DNA from: CAVXSP01 sp963764505
Lineage (GTDB): Bacteria > Acidobacteriota > Vicinamibacteria > Vicinamibacterales > SCN-69-37
DNA: 64,000 bases
Direction of reading: 5' to 3'
Assembly: GCA_963764505.1 (NCBI GenBank)
Contig: CAVXSP010000001.1
Location: forward strand, 1,364,001-1,428,000
Made by a program: the position numbers and the translations under genes. Position 1 is the stretch's first letter. Each line of letters opens with the position of its first letter. The notes under the pieces were generated by a model. That model made no database searches. It worked only from the letters and a program-made list of their open reading frames with translations, and was not told where the DNA came from. Positions 8,933 through 17,616 of this stretch are shown piece after piece.

Positions 8933-9516
8933 GGATCCTCGGCAGCGTCTCGGAACGAAGATGGTTCGTGGCGAGCGCGACCGCCGGCCTCGCGGTCGGG
9001 CTCGTCGCGGCGGTCCTCGCGCAGGACGTCGTCAAGGAGGCGAAGCCGGGCATGGCGAACTTCGCCCGTCTCGGCACGACCGTCGCCTGCGCCGGAGCCA
9101 TCGAGCCCGCGCAGGCCGTTCCTGCGATAAAGGAGATGGGTTTCGTCTCGATCGTCAACCTCCGCGAGGCGACCGAGTCGGGCGTCGACATCGACCAGGA
9201 GCGTCAGACCGCCGAACGCGCGGGGTTGCGCTATATCCACGTGCCGTTCAACGGTCGGACGCCCGATCCCGCCGCGGCGGATCGGTTTCTGGCCGCGATT
9301 ACGGCACCGGGCGCGGAGCCGGCGTTCATCCACTGTGCCAGCGGCAACCGCGCCGCGGCGATGTGGATGATCAAGCGTCTGGTGATCGACCGTTGGGGTC
9401 TGGAGCGGGCGGATCGGGAGGCCGCCGCGCTCGGGCTGACGAGCGGTACGCTCCGGCAGTTCGCAGTCGACTACGCGCGAACGCACGGACGGCGGCCGGA
9501 CGTTCCGCGTCCTTGA
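8929..9516 (+). CDS. Secreted or membrane-anchored tyrosine-phosphatase-like protein
   Basis: The 195-residue product has an N-terminal signal-type helix (WFVASATAGLAVGLVAAVLA, residues 12-31) followed by a phosphatase-like domain of the beta-lactamase-hydrolase/DSP type. The catalytic loop is HCASGNR, fitting the H-C-x2-G-x-R signature although shorter than the classical CX5R loop. The ATG overlaps the stop of the universal stress protein gene, an unusual pairing of an exported enzyme with a cytoplasmic stress protein. The substrate is unknown; the family includes protein and small-molecule phosphatases as well as inactive members. Confidence 0.72.
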   Translation: MRILGSVSERRWFVASATAGLAVGLVAAVLAQDVVKEAKPGMANFARLGTTVACAGAIEPAQAVPAIKEMGFVSIVNLREATESGVDIDQERQTAERAGLRYIHVPFNGRTPDPAAADRFLAAITAPGAEPAFIHCASGNRAAAMWMIKRLVIDRWGLERADREAAALGLTSGTLRQFAVDYARTHGRRPDVPRP

Positions 9517-9543
9517 CGCCGCAACCCGCCGCCTGCAGAGCGG

Positions 9544-10446
9544 ATGTTTCATTCACGACGCGAGGCGCAGGTTCGGATTGGCACATCGGGCTGGAGCTAT
9601 GCGAGCTGGCGCGGCCCGTTCTATCCGGCCGATCTGCCGCACGCCCGGGAGCTCGCCTACGCAAGCCGTGTGTTCAACTCGGTCGAGTTGAACGGGTCGT
9701 TCTACCGCCTGCAGAAGCCATCAACCTACCGGCAGTGGTACGAGCAGACGCCCGACGGCTTCACTTTCGCCGTCAAGGGAAGTCGGTTCATCACGCACAA
9801 CAAGAAGCTCGGGGGCGTGGAGACCCCGCTGGCCAACTTCTTCGCCTCGGGCGTGCTGCTGCTCGAGGACAAGCTCGGGCCGATCGTCTGGCAGCTTCCC
9901 GAAACCGCGCGCTTCGACGAGGGGCGCCTCGAGGCGTTCTTCGGCCTCCTGCCGCGCGACACCCGTGCGGCCGTGCGTCTGGCGAACAGGCACGACGTCC
10001 GGGTCGACGCCGGCTGGCCCACTGCGGGCCGGCGGCGCCGGATCCGCTACGCGATCGAGGTGCGCAGCAATCGATTTGTCGTGCCGGAGTTCGTGCGGCT
10101 CGTCCGGCGGCACGGAGTCGCGATCGTGGTGTCGGACAGCGCCGACTGGCCCCGGATGGAAGAGGTGACCGCGGATTTCGTGTACCTCCGGCTGCACGGA
10201 GCGGCGCGGACCTACGCCAGCGCGTACAGCCCGGCCGCGCTTGCCGACTGGGGCCGCCGCATCAGACGATGGCGCGCTGGCGGCGAGCCCGCCGACGCCC
10301 GGCGGATCACGGACGGCCGCGCGCCGCGGCGCAGGAGACGCGACGTGTACGTGTACTTCGACAACGACCAGCACGCCAATGCGCCCTTGAACGCGCTGGC
10401 GCTGGCCGATCGCGTCGCGCCGTCTCCGCGTCCGGCCACGCCGTGA
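9544..10446 (+). CDS. DUF72 family protein
   Basis: About 300 residues with the DUF72 opening IGTSGWSYASWRGPFYP and the internal FNSVELNGSFYR and FAVKGSRFITH segments. DUF72 proteins are predicted TIM-barrel proteins without a settled biochemical role. Near the C-terminus YVYFDNDQHANAPLNA matches the conserved end of the family. The ATG at 9544 is used; an in-frame GTG at about 9571 (VRIGTSGWSY) would also fit the usual length. The gene lies 27 bases after the phosphatase-like gene and may share its transcript. Confidence 0.85.
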   Translation: MFHSRREAQVRIGTSGWSYASWRGPFYPADLPHARELAYASRVFNSVELNGSFYRLQKPSTYRQWYEQTPDGFTFAVKGSRFITHNKKLGGVETPLANFFASGVLLLEDKLGPIVWQLPETARFDEGRLEAFFGLLPRDTRAAVRLANRHDVRVDAGWPTAGRRRRIRYAIEVRSNRFVVPEFVRLVRRHGVAIVVSDSADWPRMEEVTADFVYLRLHGAARTYASAYSPAALADWGRRIRRWRAGGEPADARRITDGRAPRRRRRDVYVYFDNDQHANAPLNALALADRVAPSPRPATP

Positions 10447-10626
10447 TCACGACGCGGCCCTCGACCTCGCCGCGCTTGACCTGCGCGTCATGCGCTGGCG
10501 AAACGGCGATTCGGCATTCCGGCCCTCCGCGGAGGTGCCAACGACAACGCGCTCCGCCGGCACCGCGGGATCGGGCCGCTCGTCGTCATACGCCACAACG
10601 AGCTTCGACAGCCATGATCCAGCGGG

Positions 10627-10833
10627 TCATGCCTTCCGGTGGCAGGTCGACCAGCCGAACAGCCCGTAGGCCGGGCACCAGCCGAGGAGACCCGTGACGA
10701 GGGCGATGGTCCCGATCGCCACTGCTCCGACCATCAACGCGCCGGACCAGAGCTGCCAGCCCGCCACGAGCAGCGCCAGGCCGATGAGCACTCTCAGGGT
10801 GCGATCCCATGCACCTTCGTTCGGGAATGCCAT
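10627..10833 (-). CDS. DUF2892 (YgaP-like) inner-membrane protein
   Basis: A 68-residue protein, MAFPNEGAWDRTLRVLIGLA onward, with two hydrophobic helices and the typical ending GLLGWCPAYGLFGWSTC. This matches the DUF2892 transmembrane module, found alone or fused to rhodanese in YgaP. GGGAGGACGTC precedes the ATG at 10833. Function is not established. The 180 bases on its 3' side (10447-10626) hold no gene I can support, and the 250 bases on its 5' side hold the upstream region of the MscS-FHA gene. Confidence 0.8.
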   Translation of the reverse strand: MAFPNEGAWDRTLRVLIGLALLVAGWQLWSGALMVGAVAIGTIALVTGLLGWCPAYGLFGWSTCHRKA

Positions 10834-11083
10834 GACGTCCTCCCTTGGTGATTGCCGATCGCCTGCTGGCGACCACGGATTGCCCGTGCAATCGACATGC
10901 CCGTCACGCACGCTGCGTGGGCGCGGCGCCTGGAGCCGTTTCGCACGTCGCTGGGGACTTTTCACGCCGCGAGTGCTGAAGAATCCGCTGGAACATGGGT
11001 GTGGCTGGGAGAGCATTTCGCGCACCGTGCGGAGCGGCCTCCGCGCGTCCTCTCGCGGCCGCCGGCTTGGCGGCACGCCCGTG

Positions 11084-11089
11084 TATAAT
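11084..11089 (+). promoter_or_regulatory. Sigma-70 type -10 element before the MscS-FHA gene
   Basis: Perfect TATAAT preceded by TG (extended -10). Transcription would start near 11096, so the first codon must lie downstream, which favours ATG 11104 and a nearly leaderless mRNA. The -35 match (TTGGCG, near 11067) is weak. Confidence 0.55.
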
Positions 11090-11103
11090 CCGTGGCCCAG
11101 ATC

Positions 11104-12381
11104 ATGCCAGCCATGCTGGCCCTTCTAGGCAGCGTTGGCTGCACCGCTCTGCTCCTCTGGACCGCCTTCCGGCTGCGGCGCACGCTCCGCATTGTCCGGC
11201 AGCTCAGCTTCGTCCTGAGTGTGGCGGCCGTCGCCGTCGGCCTGGCGGTCTATCGGCTCACCGGCGCGGCGCTTCCGCCCGGGCTCGAGCAGCTGTACTC
11301 GTGGCTGCTCGCGTTCCTGGTCGCCACCGCGGTCCTTCGGTTCCTTGGCATCTACATCTTCGACATTCACCTGCGGGCGCACCGCGGCGTACAGCTGCCG
11401 CCGCTCCTGGCGCCGGTCACGCAGGGCCTCGTCTACCTCATCGCCGGTCTGATCATCGTCCGGCTGGTCTATCCATCGCTCAGCCTGGCGCCGCTCTTCA
11501 CGACCAGCGCCGTGACCTCGCTCGTCCTCGGGCTGGCGCTGCAGCCGATTCTGACGAACCTGATGGCCGGCGTCGTGATTGCGATCGAAAAGCCCTTCCG
11601 GCTGAACGACTGGATTCAGGTCGGCGACACGGAAGGTCTCGTCGTCAACATCACGTGGCGGACGACGCATCTGCGTACGCGGACCAACGACAACCTCATC
11701 CTCCCGAACGGCCGCATTTCCGAAGAGCGAATCTTCAATTTCCACTACCCGAACCAGATGCACCTGGTGCGCGTCATGGTCGGCGCGCACTATTCAGCGC
11801 CGCCGTACCGGGTGCGCCGGGCCCTGCTCGAATGCGCACCGGGCGTGGACGGCGTACTGGAGAAGCCTTCGCCGAACGTCTTCGTGCGCGACTACGGCGA
11901 GAGCGCGATCCTGTACGAGTTGCGGACGTGGATTACGGATTTCGGAGAGGTGGAGCGGATCATGAGTGATCTCCGCGCCCGGATCTGGGAGTCCTTCAAA
12001 CGGCACGGGATCGTCATTCCGTTCCCGATCCGGACGATCGAGTTCGCCCCGCGCCGGCCGCCGCGGCTGGAGGGCGAGGCGCTGCCGCGCGCCAGTCTGT
12101 TCATCGCCGAGGGCAACGGCGCGGGCGTCACCGTGCGTCTCCCCGATCGACCATTTACAATCGGACGGGATGCGGCCTGCGATCTGCGCCTCGACGACCC
12201 GCGGGCCAGCAAGGAACACGCGCGCGTTTCGCGCGAAGCGGACGCGTACGTGATCCTCGACCTCGGCAGCAGTTTCGGGACGATGGTCAACGGCGTGAAG
12301 GCCGAGCACGCGATCCTCCAGCCGCTGGATCGCATTGCGATTGGCGGAACGACATTGGTCTTCGAAACCGATGTCCTCTGA
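11104..12381 (+). CDS. MscS-type mechanosensitive channel fused to an FHA domain
   Basis: MscS channels open under membrane tension to release solutes. The 425-residue protein has four or five N-terminal helices, then the pore-lining region and MscS beta domain (SLVLGLALQPILTNLMAGVV, EKPFRLNDWI, LILPNGRI). After the MscS C-terminal domain comes a complete FHA domain at about residues 335-425 (FTIGRDAACDLRLDDP, SKEHARV, GTMVNG) that retains the Arg, Ser, His and Asn expected for phosphothreonine binding. Its last 11 bases overlap the pseudokinase gene. An FHA tail on a channel suggests gating or assembly through a phosphorylated partner. ATG 11104 is chosen over GTG 11092 because of the -10 element. 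Confidence 0.88.
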   Translation: MPAMLALLGSVGCTALLLWTAFRLRRTLRIVRQLSFVLSVAAVAVGLAVYRLTGAALPPGLEQLYSWLLAFLVATAVLRFLGIYIFDIHLRAHRGVQLPPLLAPVTQGLVYLIAGLIIVRLVYPSLSLAPLFTTSAVTSLVLGLALQPILTNLMAGVVIAIEKPFRLNDWIQVGDTEGLVVNITWRTTHLRTRTNDNLILPNGRISEERIFNFHYPNQMHLVRVMVGAHYSAPPYRVRRALLECAPGVDGVLEKPSPNVFVRDYGESAILYELRTWITDFGEVERIMSDLRARIWESFKRHGIVIPFPIRTIEFAPRRPPRLEGEALPRASLFIAEGNGAGVTVRLPDRPFTIGRDAACDLRLDDPRASKEHARVSREADAYVILDLGSSFGTMVNGVKAEHAILQPLDRIAIGGTTLVFETDVL

Positions 12382-13438
12382 GCATCCTGAGCGTATCGGA
12401 TCCTGCGAGATTCTCGATGTCCTGGCCACCGGCGTCGGCGGCACGCTGTACAAAGCCTTTTCCCAGAGCCGCGGCCACGTCGTGGCCCTGCGCGTCTGGC
12501 CGGATCGGTACGCCAGGGACCCTGCTGATCTGGAATCCCTTCAGCGCGACCTCGACGCCGTGACCCGGCTGCGGCACCCCAACATCGTGGCCATTCTCGA
12601 AACCGGCCAGGAGGAGAACGGGACCCCGTATGCGCTGATGGAGTACGTCGACGGCGGATCCCTCGCCGATCGGATGGCTGCAGGTCGCCTGAGCCTGTCG
12701 CAGGCGATCGGCGTCGTGCGGGCCGTCGCCAACGGGCTCGCCTACGCGCACCGCCAACGCGTCGCCCACGAGCGGCTCAGCCCGCGGAACATCCTGATTT
12801 CGCGAGACTTCTCGGAGGTCAAGATCACCGGCTTCCGCATGGGAAGCGAGGAAGAGGATTGGGCGCAGCCGAGCGCGTCGCACGCAACCGCCGCGCTCGC
12901 GAACCTGTCGACGCTGGTCTACCGGGCGCCCGAGCAGGTCCGAGCCAGTGCCTCCTCGGATCGCCGCGCCGACATCTATTCGCTCGGCGTGATCGGCTAC
13001 GAAGCGCTGACGGGAACGAAGCCGGTCGGCAACATCAGGCTGCCGAGCGAGCTCAACCGTCAGCTGCCGCTCCAGCTGGATCCCATCGTGCTCAAGTGCC
13101 TGGCCTCTTCGGCGGCGCAGCGGTACGAGTCGATGGAGGCGTTTCTCGCGGACCTCGACAGCATGAAGGAGGTGCGCGACTACCATCTGATCAGCGAAAT
13201 CAAGCGACTGTCGGGGGGGCGTTTGTTCGGCGAGCATGCCGACGCGCCGCGCCGGCGAGTCCGCCGGTCGACGGCCAGGACCTGGGCGTACGCGGTCGGT
13301 ATCGTCCTTCTCGCGCTGGTCATCGTTGCCCTCATTTTCGGGTTCGGCCGCGGCAGCGGCACGTCTTCGTCGCCGCAGGCCGGCGCCAGCTCGACCTGGA
13401 GCGCGCGCAGTGGGCGCGCGCGTCCGCGCCCGAGGTGA
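12371..13438 (+). CDS. Serine/threonine pseudokinase with C-terminal membrane anchor
   Basis: 355 residues with a protein kinase fold: glycine loop GVGGTLYKAF (21-30), HPNIV (69-73), MEYVDGG, NIL (140-142), APE (186-188) and F-helix D201. The catalytic residues are changed: the VAIK lysine is Arg41, the helix-C glutamate is Asp60, the HRD aspartate is Arg135 (HER), and DFG reads GFR (154-156). It should not phosphorylate substrates in the usual way. A single membrane helix (about 305-325) and a short basic tail follow. The ATG overlaps the MscS-FHA stop by 11 bases, so the proteins are probably made together and may form a complex. Confidence 0.88.
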   Translation: MSSEHPERIGSCEILDVLATGVGGTLYKAFSQSRGHVVALRVWPDRYARDPADLESLQRDLDAVTRLRHPNIVAILETGQEENGTPYALMEYVDGGSLADRMAAGRLSLSQAIGVVRAVANGLAYAHRQRVAHERLSPRNILISRDFSEVKITGFRMGSEEEDWAQPSASHATAALANLSTLVYRAPEQVRASASSDRRADIYSLGVIGYEALTGTKPVGNIRLPSELNRQLPLQLDPIVLKCLASSAAQRYESMEAFLADLDSMKEVRDYHLISEIKRLSGGRLFGEHADAPRRRVRRSTARTWAYAVGIVLLALVIVALIFGFGRGSGTSSSPQAGASSTWSARSGRARPRPR

Positions 13439-13484
13439 GGGACTCGGGCGATAATCGACGGGCGGATCTCCCCGATCCGTCCGC

Positions 13485-14216
13485 ATGGGCTTCCACGCGC
13501 TCATCCTGACGACCGCGGCGGTGGCCGGCGCCGTTGCGTCGGTAGCCGGCTTCGGCATCGGCAGCCTGCTGACGCCAGTCTTCGGGCTGGCCGTCGACAC
13601 GAAGATCGCCGTCGCCGCCGTCTCGATTCCTCACGTCGTCGGGACACTGGTCCGGTTCTGGTCGCTGCGGAGGGACGTCGACCTGCCGGTGTTCTGGCGG
13701 TTCGGCGTCGCGAGCGCCGCCGGCGGCCTTGCGGGGGCGCTGCTCCACAACTGGGCCAGCGTCGTGTGGCTGACGATGCTCTTCGGCGGGCTGCTGCTGT
13801 TCGTGGCGGCGAGCCAGCTCACGGGACTGACCCGGCGGATGCGATTCCACGGCCGGCTCGCCTGGGTCGCGGGCGCGCTGTCGGGCACGTTCGGCGGGCT
13901 GGTCGGGAATCAGGGCGGCATCCGGTCGGCCGCCTTGCTGGGCTTCGATCTGCAGAAGCGGGCGTTCGTCGCGACGGCCACGGCCGTGGGACTCATCGTC
14001 GACGCGGCACGGATGCCGGTGTACCTCGCGGCAGAAGGGCGCGCCCTCGAGACGCTATCGACCGTGATTGCGGTGGCTGTTTTCGGGGTCGTGCTCGGCA
14101 CCGTGCTCGGCGGCCGCGTCCTCGCGCGCATTCCGGACGCGGCGTTCCGGCCGGCCGTCGCCGTGCTGCTGGCTCTGCTCGGCGGCGCGATGTTCGTGAA
14201 GGGTCTTACCGGCTGA
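13485..14216 (+). CDS. TSUP (TauE/SafE) family membrane permease
   Basis: 243 residues with about eight membrane helices, arranged as two halves. The first half has the typical GFGIGSLLTPVFGL and the second half GTFGGLVGNQGGIRSAAL. TSUP proteins export or import sulfite, sulfoacetate or related anions; the substrate is not known here. ATG 13485 begins MGFHALILTTAAVAGAVASV. A GATAAT sequence at 13450-13455 could be a -10 element. Its 3' end overlaps the end of a degenerate PEGA-domain gene on the other strand. Confidence 0.85.
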   Translation: MGFHALILTTAAVAGAVASVAGFGIGSLLTPVFGLAVDTKIAVAAVSIPHVVGTLVRFWSLRRDVDLPVFWRFGVASAAGGLAGALLHNWASVVWLTMLFGGLLLFVAASQLTGLTRRMRFHGRLAWVAGALSGTFGGLVGNQGGIRSAALLGFDLQKRAFVATATAVGLIVDAARMPVYLAAEGRALETLSTVIAVAVFGVVLGTVLGGRVLARIPDAAFRPAVAVLLALLGGAMFVKGLTG

Positions 14217-14621
14217 CCGGATGCTCACTCCCGCCGGTACGCTCCGATCGTCCGGCGCGCGGCGGCTCCATCGCGAGTTCCAGCCTGAACGTCGCCCCCG
14301 GCGACAGATAGATGCGGCGGCGCTCCGTCCGGAAGCCGTCGAGGTACAACACGATCTCGTAGCCGCCGCGCGGCAGCGGCAGCCGCTGGAAGAAAGCCGT
14401 TGAAGTCATCCACGGTGCCGGCGTAGAAGCCGTCGACGTAGACGCCGGCGTTCGTCGGCGTGACGAGCACGCGCACCTCGGCCCGATTGTCGATAGACCG
14501 GGAAGTAGGGGTACGGGTACGCGCGCCGCGACCACCACGGATAGGGTCCGAAGTACGGGTCATAGAAGTAGCCGCCGACGAATACGAACAGGCCCCGGAG
14601 AAATCGGCCGGTCGCGGACCT
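14206..14621 (-). pseudogene. PEGA-domain protein remnant with two frameshifts and no start
   Basis: Reading the minus strand in three frames recovers one protein: FVGGYFYDPYFGPYPWW, then NRAEVRVLVTPTNAGVYVDG, then FQRLPLPRGGYEIVLYLDG. This is a PEGA-type carbohydrate or envelope-binding repeat, normally exported. One extra C near 14492 and one extra T at 14393-14395 break the frame, and no start codon or signal peptide is found before the stop of the upstream protease gene, so the 5' end is also damaged or missing. Either a true pseudogene or a poorly determined stretch. Confidence 0.7.
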
Positions 14622-15750
14622 ACGGTTTGAGCTCCGCGCGCGCCTGGATGAGCTGCAGGAGATGTGCGCGCGTGATGACGCCGGCGAGCCGGCCGTTCGC
14701 GACGACGGGCACCTGGTTGACGTCCTCACGGCTCATGAGTCGCAGGACGTCGCTGACCGGCGTGGCGGGATCGACCGTCTTCAGGTCCGAGAGCGGGCGC
14801 ATGGCCCCGCCGACGCGCGCGGTGGGCCAGCGGTCCCGCTCGACGCGCCGGACTTCCTGCGGTGTGATGAGACCGCGAATCTCCCCGTCTTCGCCCGTGA
14901 CGAGATAACAGCGTCGTCCGGTATGCAGCACGAGATCGACGAAGCTCTCGAGCGTGGTCCCGGCAGGCACGGTGTCGCAATCGCGGGTCATGACGTCGGC
15001 CGCCTGGACGCCTCGAAGACTGGCCGTCAGCGCCACTTCCGCCTCGCTCGTGCGGGCGGCATCGAGGAGAAACCACCCGATGAAGGCGATCCAGAGCCCG
15101 CCGACCCCCGCACCGGCGAAGAACCGCAGGATCCCGAGCGCGATGAAAATGCCGGCTACGACCTGACCGACGCGCGCGGCGTCTCGAGTGGCGCGTTCGA
15201 GGCTGCCCGACATGCCCCAGAGCACGGACCGCAGCACGCGTCCGCCGTCCAGCGGGTAACCGGGGATCAGGTTGAAACCGGCCAGCACGACGTTGATCGA
15301 GCCGAGCCAGCCCAGAATCGCCGCCAGCGGGCCCGACGCGCCGCCCGTCACGTGCCAGCCGATCGCGGAGGCGACGGCGAGGCAGACGAGGCCGATCGCC
15401 AGGCTCGTCAACGGCCCGGCAATCGCCATCCAGAATTCGACCCGGGCAGAGGCCGGCTCCGCCTCCATGCTGGTCACGCCGCCCAGCGCGAACAGCGTGA
15501 TCGAGCGCACGGGCAGCCCGCGCCGTCTGGCCACGATCGCATGGGACAGCTCGTGCGCGAGGAGCGTCGCGAAGAAGAGCAGCGCCGTCGTCACCGCGGA
15601 GAACCAGACGAGCGCGCCGGACCAGTCCGGATCGGTCGCGTGGAAGTGCGCGGACAGCGAGAGCGTGATCAGGCCCGCGATGATCAGCCAGCTGTAGTGC
15701 AGGCCGATTGGGATCCCGGCGATCCTCCCGAGCGAAATGCTCGCGCGCAT
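14620..15750 (-). CDS. Site-2 protease family (M50) metalloprotease with CBS pair
   Basis: Intramembrane zinc protease. The 376-residue protein has the zinc motif AHELSHAIVA (HELSH, about residues 66-70) in a membrane helix, and the second conserved motif NLIPGYPLDGGRVLRS. A pair of CBS domains follows (about residues 240-375), ending with INQVPVV-type sequence, which usually bind adenosyl ligands. Length and order fit the bacterial SpoIVFB/Rip3-like branch. The substrate, often an anti-sigma factor, is not seen nearby. The CBS domains suggest that cleavage responds to energy state. Confidence 0.9.
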   Translation of the reverse strand: MRASISLGRIAGIPIGLHYSWLIIAGLITLSLSAHFHATDPDWSGALVWFSAVTTALLFFATLLAHELSHAIVARRRGLPVRSITLFALGGVTSMEAEPASARVEFWMAIAGPLTSLAIGLVCLAVASAIGWHVTGGASGPLAAILGWLGSINVVLAGFNLIPGYPLDGGRVLRSVLWGMSGSLERATRDAARVGQVVAGIFIALGILRFFAGAGVGGLWIAFIGWFLLDAARTSEAEVALTASLRGVQAADVMTRDCDTVPAGTTLESFVDLVLHTGRRCYLVTGEDGEIRGLITPQEVRRVERDRWPTARVGGAMRPLSDLKTVDPATPVSDVLRLMSREDVNQVPVVANGRLAGVITRAHLLQLIQARAELKP

Positions 15751-15805
15751 GGTCGTGTCAGTGCGGCAAACCGTCTGGACTGGGCGAGCGACCCACCGCC
15801 GCTGC

Positions 15806-16657
15806 TCAGCGCTCCGGCACCGGACTCTCCTGCGCGCGATGCGACGCGAGCTTCAGGAAGTGAGTCTGGTCTTCGGTGAGCCACACGTCGACGCGCAGCG
15901 ATTCCCCCAGCTCGCGGGCCTTGGCGACCGCCAGGTCGTGGTTCGAGTCGACCACGTGAGCCGGCTTCGGAATGATGCTGACCTCGTGTTCCTTCTCGGC
16001 CAGTCGTTTGCGCACGAGCACGTCACCAGGTTGGGGAGCCATGTTGCGTTCTCCTTCGCTTTCATCATCGACGATTTCGTGGGCGACGCGAGCGCCGGCT
16101 TCCCGCATCGTCCGAATGGCCTGTTCGGAGTCTCCCGGGTGCGCGTCGACCCCGGCTATGGCGTCTCCCAGTATTGTGACGTCGAGGCCCGCCCTGAGGG
16201 CGTCGATCGCCGTGTGCTTGACGCAATAGTCGGTCGCCAGTCCGCCGATGTAGAGCCGTCCGATGCCGCGATCGCGTAGATCGGCGAGCAGTGGCGCGCC
16301 CTCCTCCGTGTGACCGTCGAAGGCGGAGTAGCCGTGGCTGCGCGGGTCGTCGCCCTTCGTCACGATGATGGCGGTCGAGGGCAGTTCGAGTCCGGGATGG
16401 AAACGCGCGCCGTCGGTGCCCTGAACGCAATGGGGCGGCCACGGACCGCCGCTCGTCTTGAAGTGGCTGGTCACGGCGGGATGCCAGTCCCTCGACGAGT
16501 AGATCGCCATGCCGCGCGCTGCAGCGGTCTTGACATAGGCGTTCAGTACGCCGACGACGCGATCGCCGTTCGGCACGGCCAGGGCGCCGCCGGGACAGAA
16601 GTCTCGCTGCACGTCGATCACGAGCAGCGCGGCGCGAGAAGGAGCGGTCTGTCTCAT
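15806..16657 (-). CDS. Nicotinamidase (PncA-like) with C-terminal DUF2188 domain
   Basis: Isochorismatase-fold nicotinamidase converts nicotinamide to nicotinate for NAD salvage. Present are LLVIDVQRDFCPGGALAVP (catalytic Asp), the metal-site segment SSRDWHP, VTKGDDP with the catalytic Lys, and IGGLATDYCVKHTA with the nucleophilic Cys. After about residue 205 comes a DUF2188-like module (EVSIIPKPAHVVDS to the end). Inside the gene, an AAGGAG eight bases before ATG 16042 (MAPQPGDVLV) looks like a translation start, so the module may also be made alone. Start ATG 16657 gives 283 residues. PncA usually ends near 200-215 residues, so the extension is unusual. Confidence 0.85.
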   Translation of the reverse strand: MRQTAPSRAALLVIDVQRDFCPGGALAVPNGDRVVGVLNAYVKTAAARGMAIYSSRDWHPAVTSHFKTSGGPWPPHCVQGTDGARFHPGLELPSTAIIVTKGDDPRSHGYSAFDGHTEEGAPLLADLRDRGIGRLYIGGLATDYCVKHTAIDALRAGLDVTILGDAIAGVDAHPGDSEQAIRTMREAGARVAHEIVDDESEGERNMAPQPGDVLVRKRLAEKEHEVSIIPKPAHVVDSNHDLAVAKARELGESLRVDVWLTEDQTHFLKLASHRAQESPVPER

Positions 16658-16773
16658 GAAGATGTAGTGTCTCGCCTTCGCGCTGAAGATCCAAATGCCC
16701 TGCCGCGACGGTGAACCCACGCGACCCCGCAGCTGTGGCAATCTAGGGAGCGCACGTGTCCCTGGAGGTGGGT

Positions 16774-17166
16774 ATGCGCAATGCCGGTCGTATGTTGCTC
16801 GTGATGTCGGTGCTCGTCCTGATGTCCGGTTCCGCGCTCCCGGGACAGACACCTGCGACCGGCCAGGTCATGCGCGCCAAACTAGGCCATGCGGAGAAGG
16901 TTCTGGAGGCGTTGATGACGAGCGACTACGGGCTGCTGCAGACCGAGAGCCGGGCGCTCGCGGCCGTCGTGAAGGATCCCCGCTGGGCCGTGCTGACGAG
17001 CCCGCGCTACGCACGCGACAGCTCCCGGTTCGAGGAGGCGGCCAGCGACCTCGCGCAGGCTGCGGCGGCTCGGAACTCCGAGGACGCGATGCGCGCCTAC
17101 GTCGCCGTGACGCTGGCCTGCTACCAGTGCCACAGCGATATGAAGGGAGCGCGCATCGCGAAGTGA
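16774..17166 (+). CDS. Cytochrome c'/c556-like periplasmic protein
   Basis: A 130-residue exported protein: hydrophobic signal peptide (MLLVMSVLVLMSGSALPGQ) then a mainly helical body, ending with a single heme c motif CYQCH close to the C-terminus. A C-terminal CxxCH after three helices is the layout of class II cytochromes c (c', c556). The redox partner is unknown. GGAGGTGGGT just before ATG 16774 sets the start; in-frame GTG 16756 is less likely. Confidence 0.75.
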   Translation: MRNAGRMLLVMSVLVLMSGSALPGQTPATGQVMRAKLGHAEKVLEALMTSDYGLLQTESRALAAVVKDPRWAVLTSPRYARDSSRFEEAASDLAQAAAARNSEDAMRAYVAVTLACYQCHSDMKGARIAK

Positions 17167-17179
17167 GCGGCCGCCCGGT

Positions 17180-17611
17180 TCAGGCCGGTCGCCGCGAGTT
17201 GATGTCCACCACGTTCGACGGCACCCGACGCCGCCGCGTCACCGCGGGTCGCGGTGAGGCCACAGGCGCCGTTGTGCTGACCCGGGCCCTGTTCACGGCC
17301 AGGAAGCGACGCTGCTCCGCTTCGATCGTGGCGCGCATGAGGGCCTGGCTCGCTTTGAGCGGATCGTGCCCGCTGAACTTCTGGACAATGCCCGTCGGCG
17401 TCCATCCCGGATCGCGCTGGACGACCGGCCAGCTCCGTCCGCACTCATAGCAGAGATAGTGAGCGGGTTCGGCGACCGTCCCAGACGTGGCGTCGGCCCG
17501 TACGTAGTGTGGGTTCGGATGGTGGCACCGGCCGACCCACCACGCCGCAGCCACCGCGCCCGCCAGGCCGGCCGCCGTCGCGAAGACAATGAGCGCCTGC
17601 AGTCCAGTCAT
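17180..17611 (-). CDS. Membrane-anchored protein with CxxC motif, unknown function
   Basis: A 143-residue protein with one N-terminal membrane helix (LQALIVFATAAGLAGAVAAA) and a soluble part that contains the motif YLCYECGRSW, which may bind metal with a nearby cysteine or histidine pair (GRCHHPN). The tail is basic and low in complexity. ATG 17611 lies five bases after the stop of the BON-domain gene on the same strand, so the two are likely co-transcribed from the sigma-54 promoter at 18324-18337. I do not recognise a named family. Confidence 0.6.
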   Translation of the reverse strand: MTGLQALIVFATAAGLAGAVAAAWWVGRCHHPNPHYVRADATSGTVAEPAHYLCYECGRSWPVVQRDPGWTPTGIVQKFSGHDPLKASQALMRATIEAEQRRFLAVNRARVSTTAPVASPRPAVTRRRRVPSNVVDINSRRPA

Positions 17612-17616
17612 GGCGC

